Notes under the pieces: model-generated | Told to the model about the DNA's origin: nothing | Seen by the model: only the letters and a program-made list of their open reading frames with translations | The model's database searches: none | NCBI RefSeq assembly: GCF_018555385.1 | Contig: NZ_JAFEJS010000006.1 | Coordinates: forward strand, 85,415-149,414 | DNA: 64,000 nt | From: Bifidobacterium santillanense | GTDB lineage: Bacteria; Actinomycetota; Actinomycetes; Actinomycetales; Bifidobacteriaceae | Direction of reading: 5' to 3' | Part shown: positions 54,673 through 63,907 of the stretch, piece after piece | Position numbering within the stretch: position 1 is the stretch's first letter | Layout: each line of letters opens with the position of its first letter | Translations under genes and position numbers: made by a program

Positions 54673-56556
54673 ATGTTCACCCGCAGTCATTCGCATCACG
54701 CCACAGTCGCAGTCGCCTCGCGCGTCGCGGCGGCCGTGATCACCGCATCCGCGCTCGTCGCGGCCCTGTCCGTGCCGGTCGCGTCCGCGTCGCCGACGGC
54801 CGATCCCGCCGGCACGCCGCTTGCCAAGGACTCGACCGCCACGCTGGTCGTGCGCGGCGTCGAATCCGGCACGACGAGCGTCGCGTACCGGGTCATCGAA
54901 CTCAACCTCGAACCGGACGGCACGTCGCCCGCCGCGCCGCCGTACGTCTGGGCCGAGCCGGTGCGCGCGTTCGTGCGCGAGTACGACGAGGCGCACGACG
55001 TCGACTTCATCACGGACGAGCCCGTCGCCGGCGCGGTCGGCGACGCCTACGCCGCGCTGGAATCCGACCCCGAGGCCGATCCTCGGACCGCCACGGCCGG
55101 GCGGATCGCCGACTTCGCCGACCGGCTCGCGCAGTTCGTCGGCCGACAGTCGGCGGAACTCGGCCTCGACCCGCGCACCGGCGTGACGTCCGGCGGCTCC
55201 GGCTCGGCCGGGGAATCCGACGACGCCGTCGCGACCTTCGCCGGCCTGCCGCTCGGCGGACATCTCGTGCTCACGACCGGCGGCGCGTACATCCATCGCC
55301 CGGTGATCGCGAACCTCGTGCCGGAACACCGCGCGGCCGACCGGCAGTGGGTCGTCGCCGAACGCGTGGAGATCGACTCGAAACGCAGTCTGCCGTCCGT
55401 CGACAAATCCATCAACGAACAGCGCGACGACGGGCATCTCTCCGGCAAGGGCGCGAAGGGGACGGGAAGCGACGTCCTCGCGGTCGGCGACGCCGTGACC
55501 TTCGATCTGCGCGCCGACGTGCCGGTCTTTCCGAACAACGCCACCCACCGCGACTTCACCATCGCCGACACCCTCTCGGACGGGCTCACGTTCGACCGGG
55601 ACTCGATCGAGGTGTTCGGCGTCGCGGCCACGGGCGAGGGCGGCGCCGACGTCGAGACGCCGCTCGCTGACGACGCCTACGGGCTGACCGTGGCGGGGGA
55701 GGAGTCCGGCGGAACGGACGAATCGGCCGATGACGGCGGTTCGGCGACCCCGGCGTTCACCTTCCGCATCGACCTCGGCGGCGAGCGCTACGCCGGCGTG
55801 GGCGGGTACCGGTCGATCCACGTGCGGTACCGTGCGATCGTCAACGAGCGCGTCGTGATCGGACCGGACGGCAACCCGAACGAGGTCCTGCTGGAATACT
55901 CGAACAACCCGTACCACGACGCGTCGCACGGGACCGACGACGACCACGTGACCGCGTACTCGTACGGCATCGAGGCGCTCAAGACCGGCGGCGACGGCAA
56001 ACCGCTGTCCGGGGCCGTGTTCGCGCTCGGCGGTGACGGGCTCGCCGCGCTCGCTGGCGGGGATGACGGCGCCGGTGATGATGCCGGCGTCTACGAGGGC
56101 GTCGTGCCGGTCGGCCCGTCCGGCGACGCGGGGGCCTCTTCCAACGGCGGCCGCTACCGACTGCCCCGCCGCGACGCCGCCGGCGCGATCGTCGCCGAGG
56201 ATCGGGATCGGCTGACCCGCGATCTTACGGTGGCGGACGACGGCACGTTGTGGATCTCCGGACTGCGGCCGGGCACCTACGCGCTCACCGAGACGAAGGC
56301 GCCCGACGGCTACGGCCTCCTCGGCAAGCCGGTCGAGTTCACGATCCGCGACGCCGCGGCCGCCGACGGCGCGACCGGCGTCGAATTCACCGGCGACGTC
56401 GTCGGCCAGAGAACCGCCGGCTATGCGTACGGGGCGATCCGCAACTACCGCGGATGGCTGCCGCAGACCGGCAGCACCGGCGTGCTCGCGTTCAGCGCCG
56501 CCGGACTGCTGATGGTGCTCGGCGGACTGGTCCTGGTTCGTCGCCGCCGGCGCTGA
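54673..56556 (+). CDS. Major pilin (FimA/SpaA-type) with LPQTG
   Basis: Backbone subunit of a covalent pilus, 627 residues. Signal peptide at 1-40 (ending VASASP). An N-terminal pilin domain follows, then a fimbrial isopeptide domain with VPVFPNNATHRDFTIADTLS, then a C-terminal Cna_B/prealbumin-like domain (SGAVFALGG.., LRPGTYALTETKAPDGY). The sorting signal LPQTG is at 596-600 with a helix and an Arg tail. The classic YPKN pilin motif is not exact; Lys237 in EIDSKRSLPSVDKSI is the likely cross-link lysine. GGAAGGAAC precedes the start. Operon with the adhesin and sortase. Confidence 0.92.
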   Translation: MFTRSHSHHATVAVASRVAAAVITASALVAALSVPVASASPTADPAGTPLAKDSTATLVVRGVESGTTSVAYRVIELNLEPDGTSPAAPPYVWAEPVRAFVREYDEAHDVDFITDEPVAGAVGDAYAALESDPEADPRTATAGRIADFADRLAQFVGRQSAELGLDPRTGVTSGGSGSAGESDDAVATFAGLPLGGHLVLTTGGAYIHRPVIANLVPEHRAADRQWVVAERVEIDSKRSLPSVDKSINEQRDDGHLSGKGAKGTGSDVLAVGDAVTFDLRADVPVFPNNATHRDFTIADTLSDGLTFDRDSIEVFGVAATGEGGADVETPLADDAYGLTVAGEESGGTDESADDGGSATPAFTFRIDLGGERYAGVGGYRSIHVRYRAIVNERVVIGPDGNPNEVLLEYSNNPYHDASHGTDDDHVTAYSYGIEALKTGGDGKPLSGAVFALGGDGLAALAGGDDGAGDDAGVYEGVVPVGPSGDAGASSNGGRYRLPRRDAAGAIVAEDRDRLTRDLTVADDGTLWISGLRPGTYALTETKAPDGYGLLGKPVEFTIRDAAAADGATGVEFTGDVVGQRTAGYAYGAIRNYRGWLPQTGSTGVLAFSAAGLLMVLGGLVLVRRRRR

Positions 56557-56572
56557 CGGGGCCGGATGCGTC

Positions 56573-57580
56573 ATGGGGCATGGGAGGCATCGCGCGCGGC
56601 GCCGCTTCTGGTCGACCTGGCCGGCGGTGGCGCTGATCCTCGCCGGCCTCGCCCTGTGCGCGTACCCCGCGCTCGCCGAATCCGTCGCGTCGCGACGGCA
56701 CGCGCAGGTCGTCGCCGGATACGAATCCGCGACGGCCACGATGGGCGATCGGCGGCGCGAGTCGATGCTCGCCGAGGCCCGTCGGCACAACGTCGCGCTT
56801 GCCGCCGCCGGGTCGGGGTCGGGAACGGGCGCGGAGGAGCGGCGGGCGTCCGGCGGCACGCGCTATGCGTCGCTGCTCGATCCGGGCGGCGACGGGGTGA
56901 TGGGCGTGCTCGTCATCCCGAGGATCGCCCTGCGGCTGCCGATCTATCACGGCGTCGGCGAGGCGGCGCTCGCCAAGGGCGTCGGGCACATGCCCGACAG
57001 CGCCCTGCCGATCGGCGGCGCCGGCACCCGCAGCGTTCTCGCCGGACATCGCGGGCTGCCCTCGGCCGAGCTGTTCACCCGGCTCGACGAGCTCGCGCGC
57101 GGCGACCGGTTCGCCGTCATCGTGCTCGGCGAGACCCGCTCCTACCGCGTGGTCGACATCCGGGTCGTCGAGGCGCGGGAGGTCGATGACGGATCGGCGG
57201 GCATAACGGAGGCGACCGCAGCCGCGGATGCCGAGGCATCCGGAGAGACCGGCGGAACGTCGGCCGTCGCGGACGATCCGCTCGCGCCGGTCCCCGGCCG
57301 CGACCTCGTCACGCTGGTGACCTGCACGCCGTACGGCGTGAACACGCATCGACTGCTCGTCACCGGCGAGCGCGATCCGTCGGGCGACGGCGACGCCGGC
57401 CTCGCCGGGACCGCATCGTCCCGGGTCATGCGCGTGCCGACCTCCCTCGACTCGTGGTTCCGTTCCGGTTGGGCCGTCGCCGCGGCGGTGCTGGCGATCG
57501 GCGCCGCGAGGGCGACCGGCATGATGGCCCGTCTCATACGCGGGCGCAAACAAAAAAGACGACCTTGCGGCCGTCCTTGA
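56573..57580 (+). CDS. Class C (pilus-polymerising) sortase
   Basis: Membrane transpeptidase that joins pilin subunits through their LPxTG signals. N-terminal transmembrane helix at about 14-34; a C-terminal helix (AVAAAVLAIGAARATGMMA) typical of class C. The catalytic triad is His159 (AGHRG), Cys251 (LVTCTPYG) and Arg260 (THRLLVTGE). Length 335 residues, with two low-complexity insertions (about 80-95 and 200-235). It begins 16 bases after the pilin stop. The C-terminus is basic and runs through an A6 tract. Confidence 0.94.
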   Translation: MGHGRHRARRRFWSTWPAVALILAGLALCAYPALAESVASRRHAQVVAGYESATATMGDRRRESMLAEARRHNVALAAAGSGSGTGAEERRASGGTRYASLLDPGGDGVMGVLVIPRIALRLPIYHGVGEAALAKGVGHMPDSALPIGGAGTRSVLAGHRGLPSAELFTRLDELARGDRFAVIVLGETRSYRVVDIRVVEAREVDDGSAGITEATAAADAEASGETGGTSAVADDPLAPVPGRDLVTLVTCTPYGVNTHRLLVTGERDPSGDGDAGLAGTASSRVMRVPTSLDSWFRSGWAVAAAVLAIGAARATGMMARLIRGRKQKRRPCGRP

Positions 57581-57647
57581 GCTCTTCCTAAATTTCGAAA
57601 AATCTAAGTGATGTTCGGTTATCCCTGTGAGTGACTACGTCGTCGCG

Positions 57648-57788
57648 TCAGGAGCGTGCCGGACGAGCGACCGGAGTCACGTACTGCAGCGCTCCGTGGA
57701 CGAGAGCCGCGGTGAAGTGCGCTCCGCACATGCCCGCTTCCTCGGCCTGATGGGTGCACCCGGCTATGCAGCAAATGTTCCGTTCCAT
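57648..57788 (-). CDS. Small Cys-rich protein (46 residues), possible zinc knuckle
   Basis: Not a recognised family. The ATG at 57788 has an excellent AAGGAGG at 9 bases. The protein begins MERNICCIAGCTHQAEEAGM and continues CGAHFTAAL; the Cys-x3-Cys, Cys-x2-His spacing could bind one metal ion. The frame remains open upstream to 57872 but those codons look non-coding. It is convergent with the sortase gene. The reading is supported by the ribosome site and the Cys/His pattern only. Confidence 0.55.
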   Translation of the reverse strand: MERNICCIAGCTHQAEEAGMCGAHFTAALVHGALQYVTPVARPARS

Positions 57789-58140
57789 AATGTTCCCCCT
57801 CCTTGGGCTTACGCAGGGCCTCTGCGCCTTACATGGTTCCACTATAGACTTGGGGTGCCCCCCACTGTCCACATAGTAAACGATTTCTCGTCTGCAGTGT
57901 TACGTAGATCACAGAAACGCCGGCACGTCGTACCGGTTCGACGGTGCTCTTGCGGCGTTTCTCGGCAAGGTGTCGCATTATCGGCGTGTCGCGCTGCATG
58001 GCGAGCTACGCGGTGTCCGCGGCGTGCGGCCGGTCGATCGACGGCTGATCGGACCGCCGTCGTCGTGCCCGTTGCGACGTCCGGCGGCGGTGCCGTGCGC
58101 AACGGTCGCCGCCGGCCGGGGCCCGTGCGATCATGGAGTC
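57789..58140. other. Divergent gap with no recognised gene
   Basis: Promoters for the small Cys-rich gene (minus) and the aldo/keto reductase (plus) should lie here. On the minus strand TCTATAGTGG near 57842 could be a -10. Apart from a C6 tract at 57857 I see no structure or reading frame to report. Confidence 0.35.
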
Positions 58141-59121
58141 ATGATTCACGGGGATTTCGCGAACGACGTCGATTTCGCAGGACACCACATTCCGCGCCTC
58201 GGCATGGGCACGATGGCGCTGTCGATCGAGGGGCGGCCCGACCGCGACACCGCGATCGAGACGATCCATGCGGCGCTCGACGCCGGCGTGCGCTATCTCG
58301 ACACGGCGTGGTCGTACTACCTGCCGAGCGCGCCGGGCGCGGACGGCACCGGCGTGGAGGGCGACTTCGGGTACGGCGAGATGCTCGTGCGCGACGCGCT
58401 CGCGAGCTGGGACGGCCCGCGCGAGGAGGTGCTGGTCGCCACGAAGACCGGCTACCGGCGCACGATCGACGTGGATGGTCCGGTCGACGACGCGGCGGAC
58501 GCCGCCGCCGGGAAGTCCGATCGCCAACGTCTGCAGGCGGCCGGCAGCCGGTACGGCTGGATGGCCGATTCGCGTCCCGAGACGATGATCCGCGACGCGA
58601 AGGAGTCCGCGCGGCATCTCGGCGTGGACGCGCTCGACCTGCTCTACTCGCACGGTCCCGACCCGGCCGTGCCGTACGAGGAGCAGATCGGCGCGCTGAG
58701 GACCCTGCTCGACGAGGGCGTGATCCGCTACGCCGGCGTCTCGCGCGTCGACAACGCGCAGATCGACGTCGCGCGCGCGATGCTGGGCGACCGGCTGATC
58801 GCCGTGCAGAACCAGTTCTCGCCGTCGCACCCCGATCCGGACGGCACGATGGCGCACTGCGCCGAACTCGGTCTCGACTTCGTGTGCTGGTCGCCGCTCG
58901 GCGGGTTCCTCGACCCGTTCGACCGGCGGGCCTACGACCCGTTCCGCCGCGTCGCCGCCGCGCGCGGCGTCTCGTACCAGCGCGTCGTGCTCGCGTGGGA
59001 GCTGACGCGGTACGACCGGTTGTTCACGATCCCGAGCGCGCGCAACCCGCACGAGATCCGCGACTCGTTCGCCGCGGTCGATCTGCGGTTGACCGACGAG
59101 GAGCTGGCGCTGCTCGGCTGA
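58141..59121 (+). CDS. Aldo/keto reductase
   Basis: NAD(P)H-dependent oxidoreductase with the AKR TIM barrel, 326 residues. The catalytic tetrad can be placed: Asp54 (YLDTAW), Tyr59 or Tyr60, Lys102 (VATKTGY) and His171 (LYSHGPD). The coenzyme end includes GVSRVDNAQI and the late IPSARNPHEIRDSF block, which is typical of the AKR11-14 type families. The start MIHGDFAND has no Shine-Dalgarno. The substrate is not known; L-galactose-dehydrogenase-like enzymes look similar. Confidence 0.9.
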   Translation: MIHGDFANDVDFAGHHIPRLGMGTMALSIEGRPDRDTAIETIHAALDAGVRYLDTAWSYYLPSAPGADGTGVEGDFGYGEMLVRDALASWDGPREEVLVATKTGYRRTIDVDGPVDDAADAAAGKSDRQRLQAAGSRYGWMADSRPETMIRDAKESARHLGVDALDLLYSHGPDPAVPYEEQIGALRTLLDEGVIRYAGVSRVDNAQIDVARAMLGDRLIAVQNQFSPSHPDPDGTMAHCAELGLDFVCWSPLGGFLDPFDRRAYDPFRRVAAARGVSYQRVVLAWELTRYDRLFTIPSARNPHEIRDSFAAVDLRLTDEELALLG

Positions 59122-59323
59122 GCTCGGGTGCGGGCGTGGCGCCCGGCGCCGTTCGCGCATCGATGCGTTCGGCGAAATTGTTTGCAGTGAGAGATATTAT
59201 AGGGTGTTAGGTATTTTGGCGGTGAGCGCCGGTTCGGCATGACGGCCCCGATGGTCGTGGCGTCGTCGTGCCGGTGCATCGACGGCCGGTCGGAATGTCG
59301 GCGCATGGAGAGGAAGGCGTGAG

Positions 59324-59806
59324 ATGGGCTTCGAACAGGAGGCGGTGGACGAGCTGTGGAGCAAGGTGTGGAGCCACAAGTCGGCGATGCAGCGCGACCT
59401 GACCCGCGGCGCGCACGGCGAGGTGTTCGTCCTGCGTCAGCTCATGGAGTACGGGCAGTTGACGCCCTCGCAGCTCGCGTCGGCGCTGCGCGTGAGCTCC
59501 GGACGCATCTCCACGCTGCTGTCCGCCCTTGAGAAGAAGGGCTTCATCACGCGTGAGAACGACCCCGACGACCGTCGCGTCGTGCGCGTGCGGCTGACGG
59601 ACGCGGGGCGCGAGGCCGTGCAGTGCGACGTCGACGCGGTGCGCGACGCGGTGTGCTGGATCTTCTCGCAGATGGGGGAGCGGCGTACGCGCGAGTTCGT
59701 CGACCTGACCCGCGAGTTCATGACCTACATGTCGATCTGCCGCCCCGGCAAACCGCGCCCGACCCCCGAGGAGGTCAAGGCGGCCTTCGAACAGGCCGAG
59801 CCGTAA
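59324..59806 (+). CDS. MarR-family transcriptional regulator
   Basis: Winged-helix dimeric repressor of 160 residues: LTPSQLASALRVSSGRISTL is the recognition helix region and ENDPDDRRVVRVRLTDAGRE the wing with the DxRxxxxxLT signature. It precedes two genes for a heterodimeric multidrug-type ABC exporter, an arrangement known in bifidobacteria for drug-inducible exporters. GAGAGGAAGG precedes the ATG. The last codons lie at the edge of a dispersed repeat (copy at 59.8 kb). Confidence 0.93.
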   Translation: MGFEQEAVDELWSKVWSHKSAMQRDLTRGAHGEVFVLRQLMEYGQLTPSQLASALRVSSGRISTLLSALEKKGFITRENDPDDRRVVRVRLTDAGREAVQCDVDAVRDAVCWIFSQMGERRTREFVDLTREFMTYMSICRPGKPRPTPEEVKAAFEQAEP

Positions 59807-59875
59807 AGCGAACAGTCCTGTGGACTGTTCGTAGGCTTGGCCGAGCGGCTGTGCCGCGAGGAGCTGCCGGGCATT
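59797..59875. repeat. Inverted copy of the dispersed hairpin element at the marR 3' end
   Basis: Read on the minus strand it shows CTCCTCGCGGC, CCGCTCGGCC, AGCCTAC, the hairpin GAACAGTCC/GGACTGTTC (59810-59830) and GCTTTACGGCTCGGCC. The last part contains the marR stop codon, so the repeat forms the end of the gene. The remaining gap to 60050 has no gene. Confidence 0.75.
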
Positions 59876-60050
59876 CGCGCGCGACGCGAAACCTGGATGG
59901 GGGAGGGTCTCTGCGGCCCCTTTGCGTGACGCCTCATGGCCTTGACTCGTTTCCTCTTTTCCTTCCGTTGGGGCGCATCGCCGGTCAGTGTCGCCCGCCC
60001 CGCCGCCCTCGCCGAAGCAGGTCCTCTCCCTCACGGGAAACGCCGTAGCA

Positions 60051-60117
60051 TTGACAAATATCTCTGGGTGTAAGTAATTTAATACTGCAAGATAAATTAC
60101 GTGGATATCCGATATCC
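60051..60117 (+). promoter_or_regulatory. Exporter promoter with two palindromic operator candidates
   Basis: TTGACA (60051-60056) is followed by an AT-rich -10 region (TAATTT at 60075, 18-base spacer). GTAATTTA (60074-60081) and TAAATTAC (60093-60100) form an inverted repeat over the -10 and start. GGATATC-C-GATATCC (60103-60117) is a second palindrome just downstream. Both are well placed for repression by the MarR protein encoded upstream. Confidence 0.65.
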
Positions 60118-60181
60118 AAAGGCGCGAATCAGCGCAAGCCAACACACGTACACACCGCACGTCAACGCATAGGGGGATCCA

Positions 60182-61957
60182 ATGCTTCGCATCATGAAAT
60201 ACCTCTCGAAGGGAGAGGTCGCACAGATGCTCGTCGCCCTGGTGACCATCGTCGGACAGGTCTTCTTCGACCTGAAGCTGCCCGACTACATGTCCGACAT
60301 CACCACGCTCGTCGAGACGCCGGGCAGCGAGATGTCCGACATCTGGATCGCCGGCGGCAAGATGCTGCTCGTCTCGCTCGGGTCGGTCGCCTGCGCGGTC
60401 GTCACCGGCTTCATCGCCGCGCGCGTGGCCGCCAGCTTCGGCCAGCGCCTGCGCTCGCTCGAGTTCCGCAAGGTCGAGTCGTTCGGCCCGGCCGAGATGA
60501 GCCGCTTCTCGACCGCGAGCCTCATCACCCGCTCGACCAACGACATCACGCAGATCCAGATGTTCATCACGATGGGCCTGCAGATGATCGTCAAATCGCC
60601 GATCATGGCGGTCTGGGCGATCATGAAGATCGCCGGCGACGGCTTCGAGTGGACGCTCGCCACCGCGATCGCGGTCGTCGTCCTGCTCGTCGCGATCGTC
60701 GTGCTCATGGCGATGGTCATGCCGAAGTTCAAGGCGATGCAGACGCTCATCGACAACATCAACCTCGTCGCGCGCGAGAACCTCACCGGCCTGCGGGTCG
60801 TGCGCGCGTACAACGCCGAAGACTATCAGGAGTCGAAGTTCACCAAGGCCAACGCGGACCTCACCGAGACGCAGCTGTTCACCAACCGCGCGATGGCCGT
60901 CATGATGCCGCTGATGAACACCGTGATGAACGGCCTCATGCTCGTCGTCTACTGGATCGGCGCGTACCTCATCGACGCGGCCGCCCTGACCGACAAGCTC
61001 ACCGTGTTCTCGAACATGGTCGTCTTCTCCAGCTACTCCGTGCAGGTCATCATGAGCTTCCTGCTCATGAGCATGGTGTTCGTGCTCTGGCCGCGCGCCG
61101 ACGTCTCCGCGCAGCGCGTGATGGAGGTGCTCGACACCGACCCGCTCGTCAAGGACGGCCCGGGTGTTTCACGTGAAACCGCCGATGTTCCACGCGGCGA
61201 GGTCGAGTTCCGCGACGTGAGCTTCACGTACCCCGACTCGCGCGAGCCGATGCTCGAGCACGTCTCGTTCAAGGCGACCCGCGGCCAGACCGTCGCGTTC
61301 ATCGGCTCGACCGGCTCCGGCAAGTCGACCCTCGTCAACCTCGTCCCGCGCTTCCACGACGCGACCGAGGGGCAGGTGCTCGTCGACGGCGTCGACGTGC
61401 GCGAGTACACGCTCAGGGAGCTGCGCGACAAGATCGGCTACGTGCCGCAGAAGTCGGTGCTGTTCAAGGGCACCGTCGCGGGCAACATCGCCTATGGCGA
61501 CGAGCCGGGCGGGCGTACGGCGGGCGACGACATGTCCCGCATCCGCGAGGCGGCCGACGTCGCGCAGGCCACCGAATTCGTCGAGCGCATGGACGGCGGC
61601 TTCGACGCGCCCATCGCGCAGGGCGGATCGAACGTGTCCGGCGGACAGAAGCAGCGCCTGTCGATCGCGCGCGCCGTCCACCGCGACCCGGAGATCCTCG
61701 TCTTCGACGACTCGTTCAGCGCGCTGGACTTCAGGACCGACCGCGAGGTGCGCGACGCGCTCGCGGAGTATGCCAAGGACGCGACCAAGCTCATCGTCGC
61801 CCAGCGCATCGGCACCATCATGAACGCCGACCTCATCGTCGTGCTCGACGACGGCAGGGTCGTGGGGGAGGGCACGCACAAGGAGCTGCTCGCCACCTGC
61901 GACGTCTACCGCCAGATCGCCGAATCCCAGCTCAGCGCGAGCGAACTCGCCGCCTGA
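60182..61957 (+). CDS. ABC exporter half-transporter with non-canonical ATP site
   Basis: Type IV ABC exporter subunit (six helices, then ATPase), 591 residues. Walker A GSTGSGKSTL and signature VSGGQKQRLS are intact, but Walker B reads LVFDDSFSALD with Asp in place of the catalytic Glu, and the H-loop has Gln (IVAQRIGTI) in place of His. This is the degenerate-site partner known in heterodimeric exporters such as LmrCD, BmrCD and TM287/288. It pairs with the next gene; probable drug or bile export. A parS-like site lies inside the gene at about residue 330. Confidence 0.93.
   Translation: MLRIMKYLSKGEVAQMLVALVTIVGQVFFDLKLPDYMSDITTLVETPGSEMSDIWIAGGKMLLVSLGSVACAVVTGFIAARVAASFGQRLRSLEFRKVESFGPAEMSRFSTASLITRSTNDITQIQMFITMGLQMIVKSPIMAVWAIMKIAGDGFEWTLATAIAVVVLLVAIVVLMAMVMPKFKAMQTLIDNINLVARENLTGLRVVRAYNAEDYQESKFTKANADLTETQLFTNRAMAVMMPLMNTVMNGLMLVVYWIGAYLIDAAALTDKLTVFSNMVVFSSYSVQVIMSFLLMSMVFVLWPRADVSAQRVMEVLDTDPLVKDGPGVSRETADVPRGEVEFRDVSFTYPDSREPMLEHVSFKATRGQTVAFIGSTGSGKSTLVNLVPRFHDATEGQVLVDGVDVREYTLRELRDKIGYVPQKSVLFKGTVAGNIAYGDEPGGRTAGDDMSRIREAADVAQATEFVERMDGGFDAPIAQGGSNVSGGQKQRLSIARAVHRDPEILVFDDSFSALDFRTDREVRDALAEYAKDATKLIVAQRIGTIMNADLIVVLDDGRVVGEGTHKELLATCDVYRQIAESQLSASELAA
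61165..61180. promoter_or_regulatory. parS-like ParB binding site inside the exporter gene
   Basis: TGTTTCACGTGAAACC matches the conserved chromosomal parS TGTTTCACGTGAAACA at 15 of 16 positions, and its 14-bp core is a perfect palindrome. It encodes GVSRETAD in the linker between membrane and ATPase domains, where codon choice departs from the local GC-ending habit (GTT TCA). parS sites cluster near oriC. Confidence 0.8.
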
Positions 61958-62002
61958 CCCGGACCGCGTCGTATCACACAGGACTTTCGAAAGGACTTCA
62001 CC

Positions 62003-63850
62003 ATGCCAGGACCAATGGGACACGGCGGACCGAACCGCGGCGCCGTCGAGAAGCCGCAGGACTTCGGGAAGGTCATGGGCAAGCTCGTGCGCTTCTGCAG
62101 GAGCTACATCCCTGTCATCGTCATCGCGCTGGTGCTCGGCGCGGCCGGCACGATCTGCCAGATCGTCGGACCGGACAAGCTCAAGGACATGACCAACGAG
62201 ATCGTCAAGGGACTGCCCGCGATGGTCCACGGCAGGCCCGTCATGGGCGCCGTCGACTTCGACGCGGTCTCGCGCATCGGCTTCACGCTCGTCGCGCTGT
62301 ACGTCGGGTACGCGATCCTGAGCTACGTGCAGAGCTGGCTCATGGCCAACGTCACCCAGCGCACCGCGCAGCAGCTGCGCGAGGCGATCAGCGTCAAGAT
62401 CAACAAGCTCCCCCTGAGCTACTTCGACAAGGTGAGCTACGGCGACGTGCTCAGCCGCATCACCAACGATGTCGACGCGATCGGCCAGACCCTCGGCCAG
62501 TCGCTCGGCTCGCTCATCACGTCGGTCACGCTGTTCGTCGGCGCGCTCGTCATGATGTTCGCCAACAACGTCATCATGACGCTCTCCGCGATCGGCGCGA
62601 GCCTCGTCGGCCTCGTGCTGATGGGCGTGATCATGAAGGCGTCGCAGCGCTACTTCACGCGCCAGCAGGTCGCGCTCGGCGACGTCAACGGCCACGTCGA
62701 GGAGATGTACTCCGGCCACCTCATCGTCAAGGCGTACAACGGCGAGGCCGATTCGATCGCGCGCTTCGAGAAGTACAACGCGGACCTGTACGACTCCGGC
62801 TGGAAGTCGCAGTTCCTCTCCGGCCTGATGATGCCGCTCATGCAGTTCGTCGGCAACTTCGGCTACGTCGTCGTGTGCGTCGTCGGCGCCGCGCTCGCGA
62901 TGAACGGCGACATCGAATTCGGCGTGATCGTCGCGTTCATGATGTACGTCCGACTGTTCACCCAGCCGCTCGCCCAGTTCGCGCAGGCCTTCCAGAACCT
63001 GCAGCGCTGCGCCGCCGCGTCCGAGCGCGTGTTCGGCTTCCTCGAGGAGCCGGAGATGGCGGACGAGTCGTCCAAGCCGGCCCTGCTCGGCGCGAAGTAC
63101 GCGGACGGCCGCGAGGTGAGGGGCGATGTCGAGTTCGATCACGTGCGCTTCGAGTACGAGCCCGGCAAGCCGATCATCCGCGACTTCTCCGCGACCGTGA
63201 AGGCCGGGCAGAAGGTCGCGATCGTCGGACCGACCGGCGCCGGCAAGACCACGATGGTGAACCTCCTCATGCGCTTCTACGACATCGCCGGCGGTTCCAT
63301 CTCGATCGACGGCGTCGACACGGCCTCGGTGCCGAGATGGAACGTGCACGAGCAGTTCTCGATGGTGCTGCAGGACACGTGGGTGTTCCACGGCACCGTG
63401 CGCGAGAACATCGCCTACTCCAAGCCGGACGTCACGGATTCGCAGATCATCGAGGCGTGCAAGGCCGTCGGTCTGCACCACTACATCATGTCGCTGCCCG
63501 ACGGCTACGACACCGTGCTCGACGAGAACACGTCGTTGTCCGCCGGACAGAAGCAGCTGCTGACCATCGCCCGCGCGATGGTGCAGGACGCGCCGATCCT
63601 GATTTTGGACGAGGCGACGTCCTCGGTCGACACCCGCACCGAGGAGCTCATCCAGAAGGCGATGGACGCGCTGACCGTGGGCCGTACGTCGTTCGTCATC
63701 GCGCACCGTCTCTCCACGATCCGTGACGCCGACATGATCCTCGTCATGAACCACGGCGACGTGATCGAGCGCGGCACGCATGAGGAGCTGTTGGCCAAGG
63801 GCGGCTTCTACGCCGACCTCTACAACAGCCAGTTCGCGTTGGTCGACTGA
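62003..63850 (+). CDS. ABC exporter half-transporter with canonical ATP site
   Basis: Second subunit of the heterodimeric exporter, 615 residues: cytoplasmic lead, six helices (to about residue 325), then the ATPase with Walker A GPTGAGKTTM, signature LSAGQKQLL, Walker B LILDEATSSVDTRTE (with the catalytic Glu) and H-loop IAHRLSTI. It therefore supplies the competent catalytic residues. The gene begins 45 bases after the partner with its own AAAGGA. Control is presumably by the MarR gene upstream. Confidence 0.94.
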   Translation: MPGPMGHGGPNRGAVEKPQDFGKVMGKLVRFCRSYIPVIVIALVLGAAGTICQIVGPDKLKDMTNEIVKGLPAMVHGRPVMGAVDFDAVSRIGFTLVALYVGYAILSYVQSWLMANVTQRTAQQLREAISVKINKLPLSYFDKVSYGDVLSRITNDVDAIGQTLGQSLGSLITSVTLFVGALVMMFANNVIMTLSAIGASLVGLVLMGVIMKASQRYFTRQQVALGDVNGHVEEMYSGHLIVKAYNGEADSIARFEKYNADLYDSGWKSQFLSGLMMPLMQFVGNFGYVVVCVVGAALAMNGDIEFGVIVAFMMYVRLFTQPLAQFAQAFQNLQRCAAASERVFGFLEEPEMADESSKPALLGAKYADGREVRGDVEFDHVRFEYEPGKPIIRDFSATVKAGQKVAIVGPTGAGKTTMVNLLMRFYDIAGGSISIDGVDTASVPRWNVHEQFSMVLQDTWVFHGTVRENIAYSKPDVTDSQIIEACKAVGLHHYIMSLPDGYDTVLDENTSLSAGQKQLLTIARAMVQDAPILILDEATSSVDTRTEELIQKAMDALTVGRTSFVIAHRLSTIRDADMILVMNHGDVIERGTHEELLAKGGFYADLYNSQFALVD

Positions 63851-63907
63851 CGGGGCTTCCCGCCGGCATGTCCGTGGCGGGATGCCGGTATTGCTTCCCG
63901 TCGCTCA

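Noticed and set aside
57540..57610. Terminator at the sortase 3' end
   Set aside because: GACGACC/GGCCGTC near 57560 pairs imperfectly and lacks a T-run on the plus strand; too weak to list.
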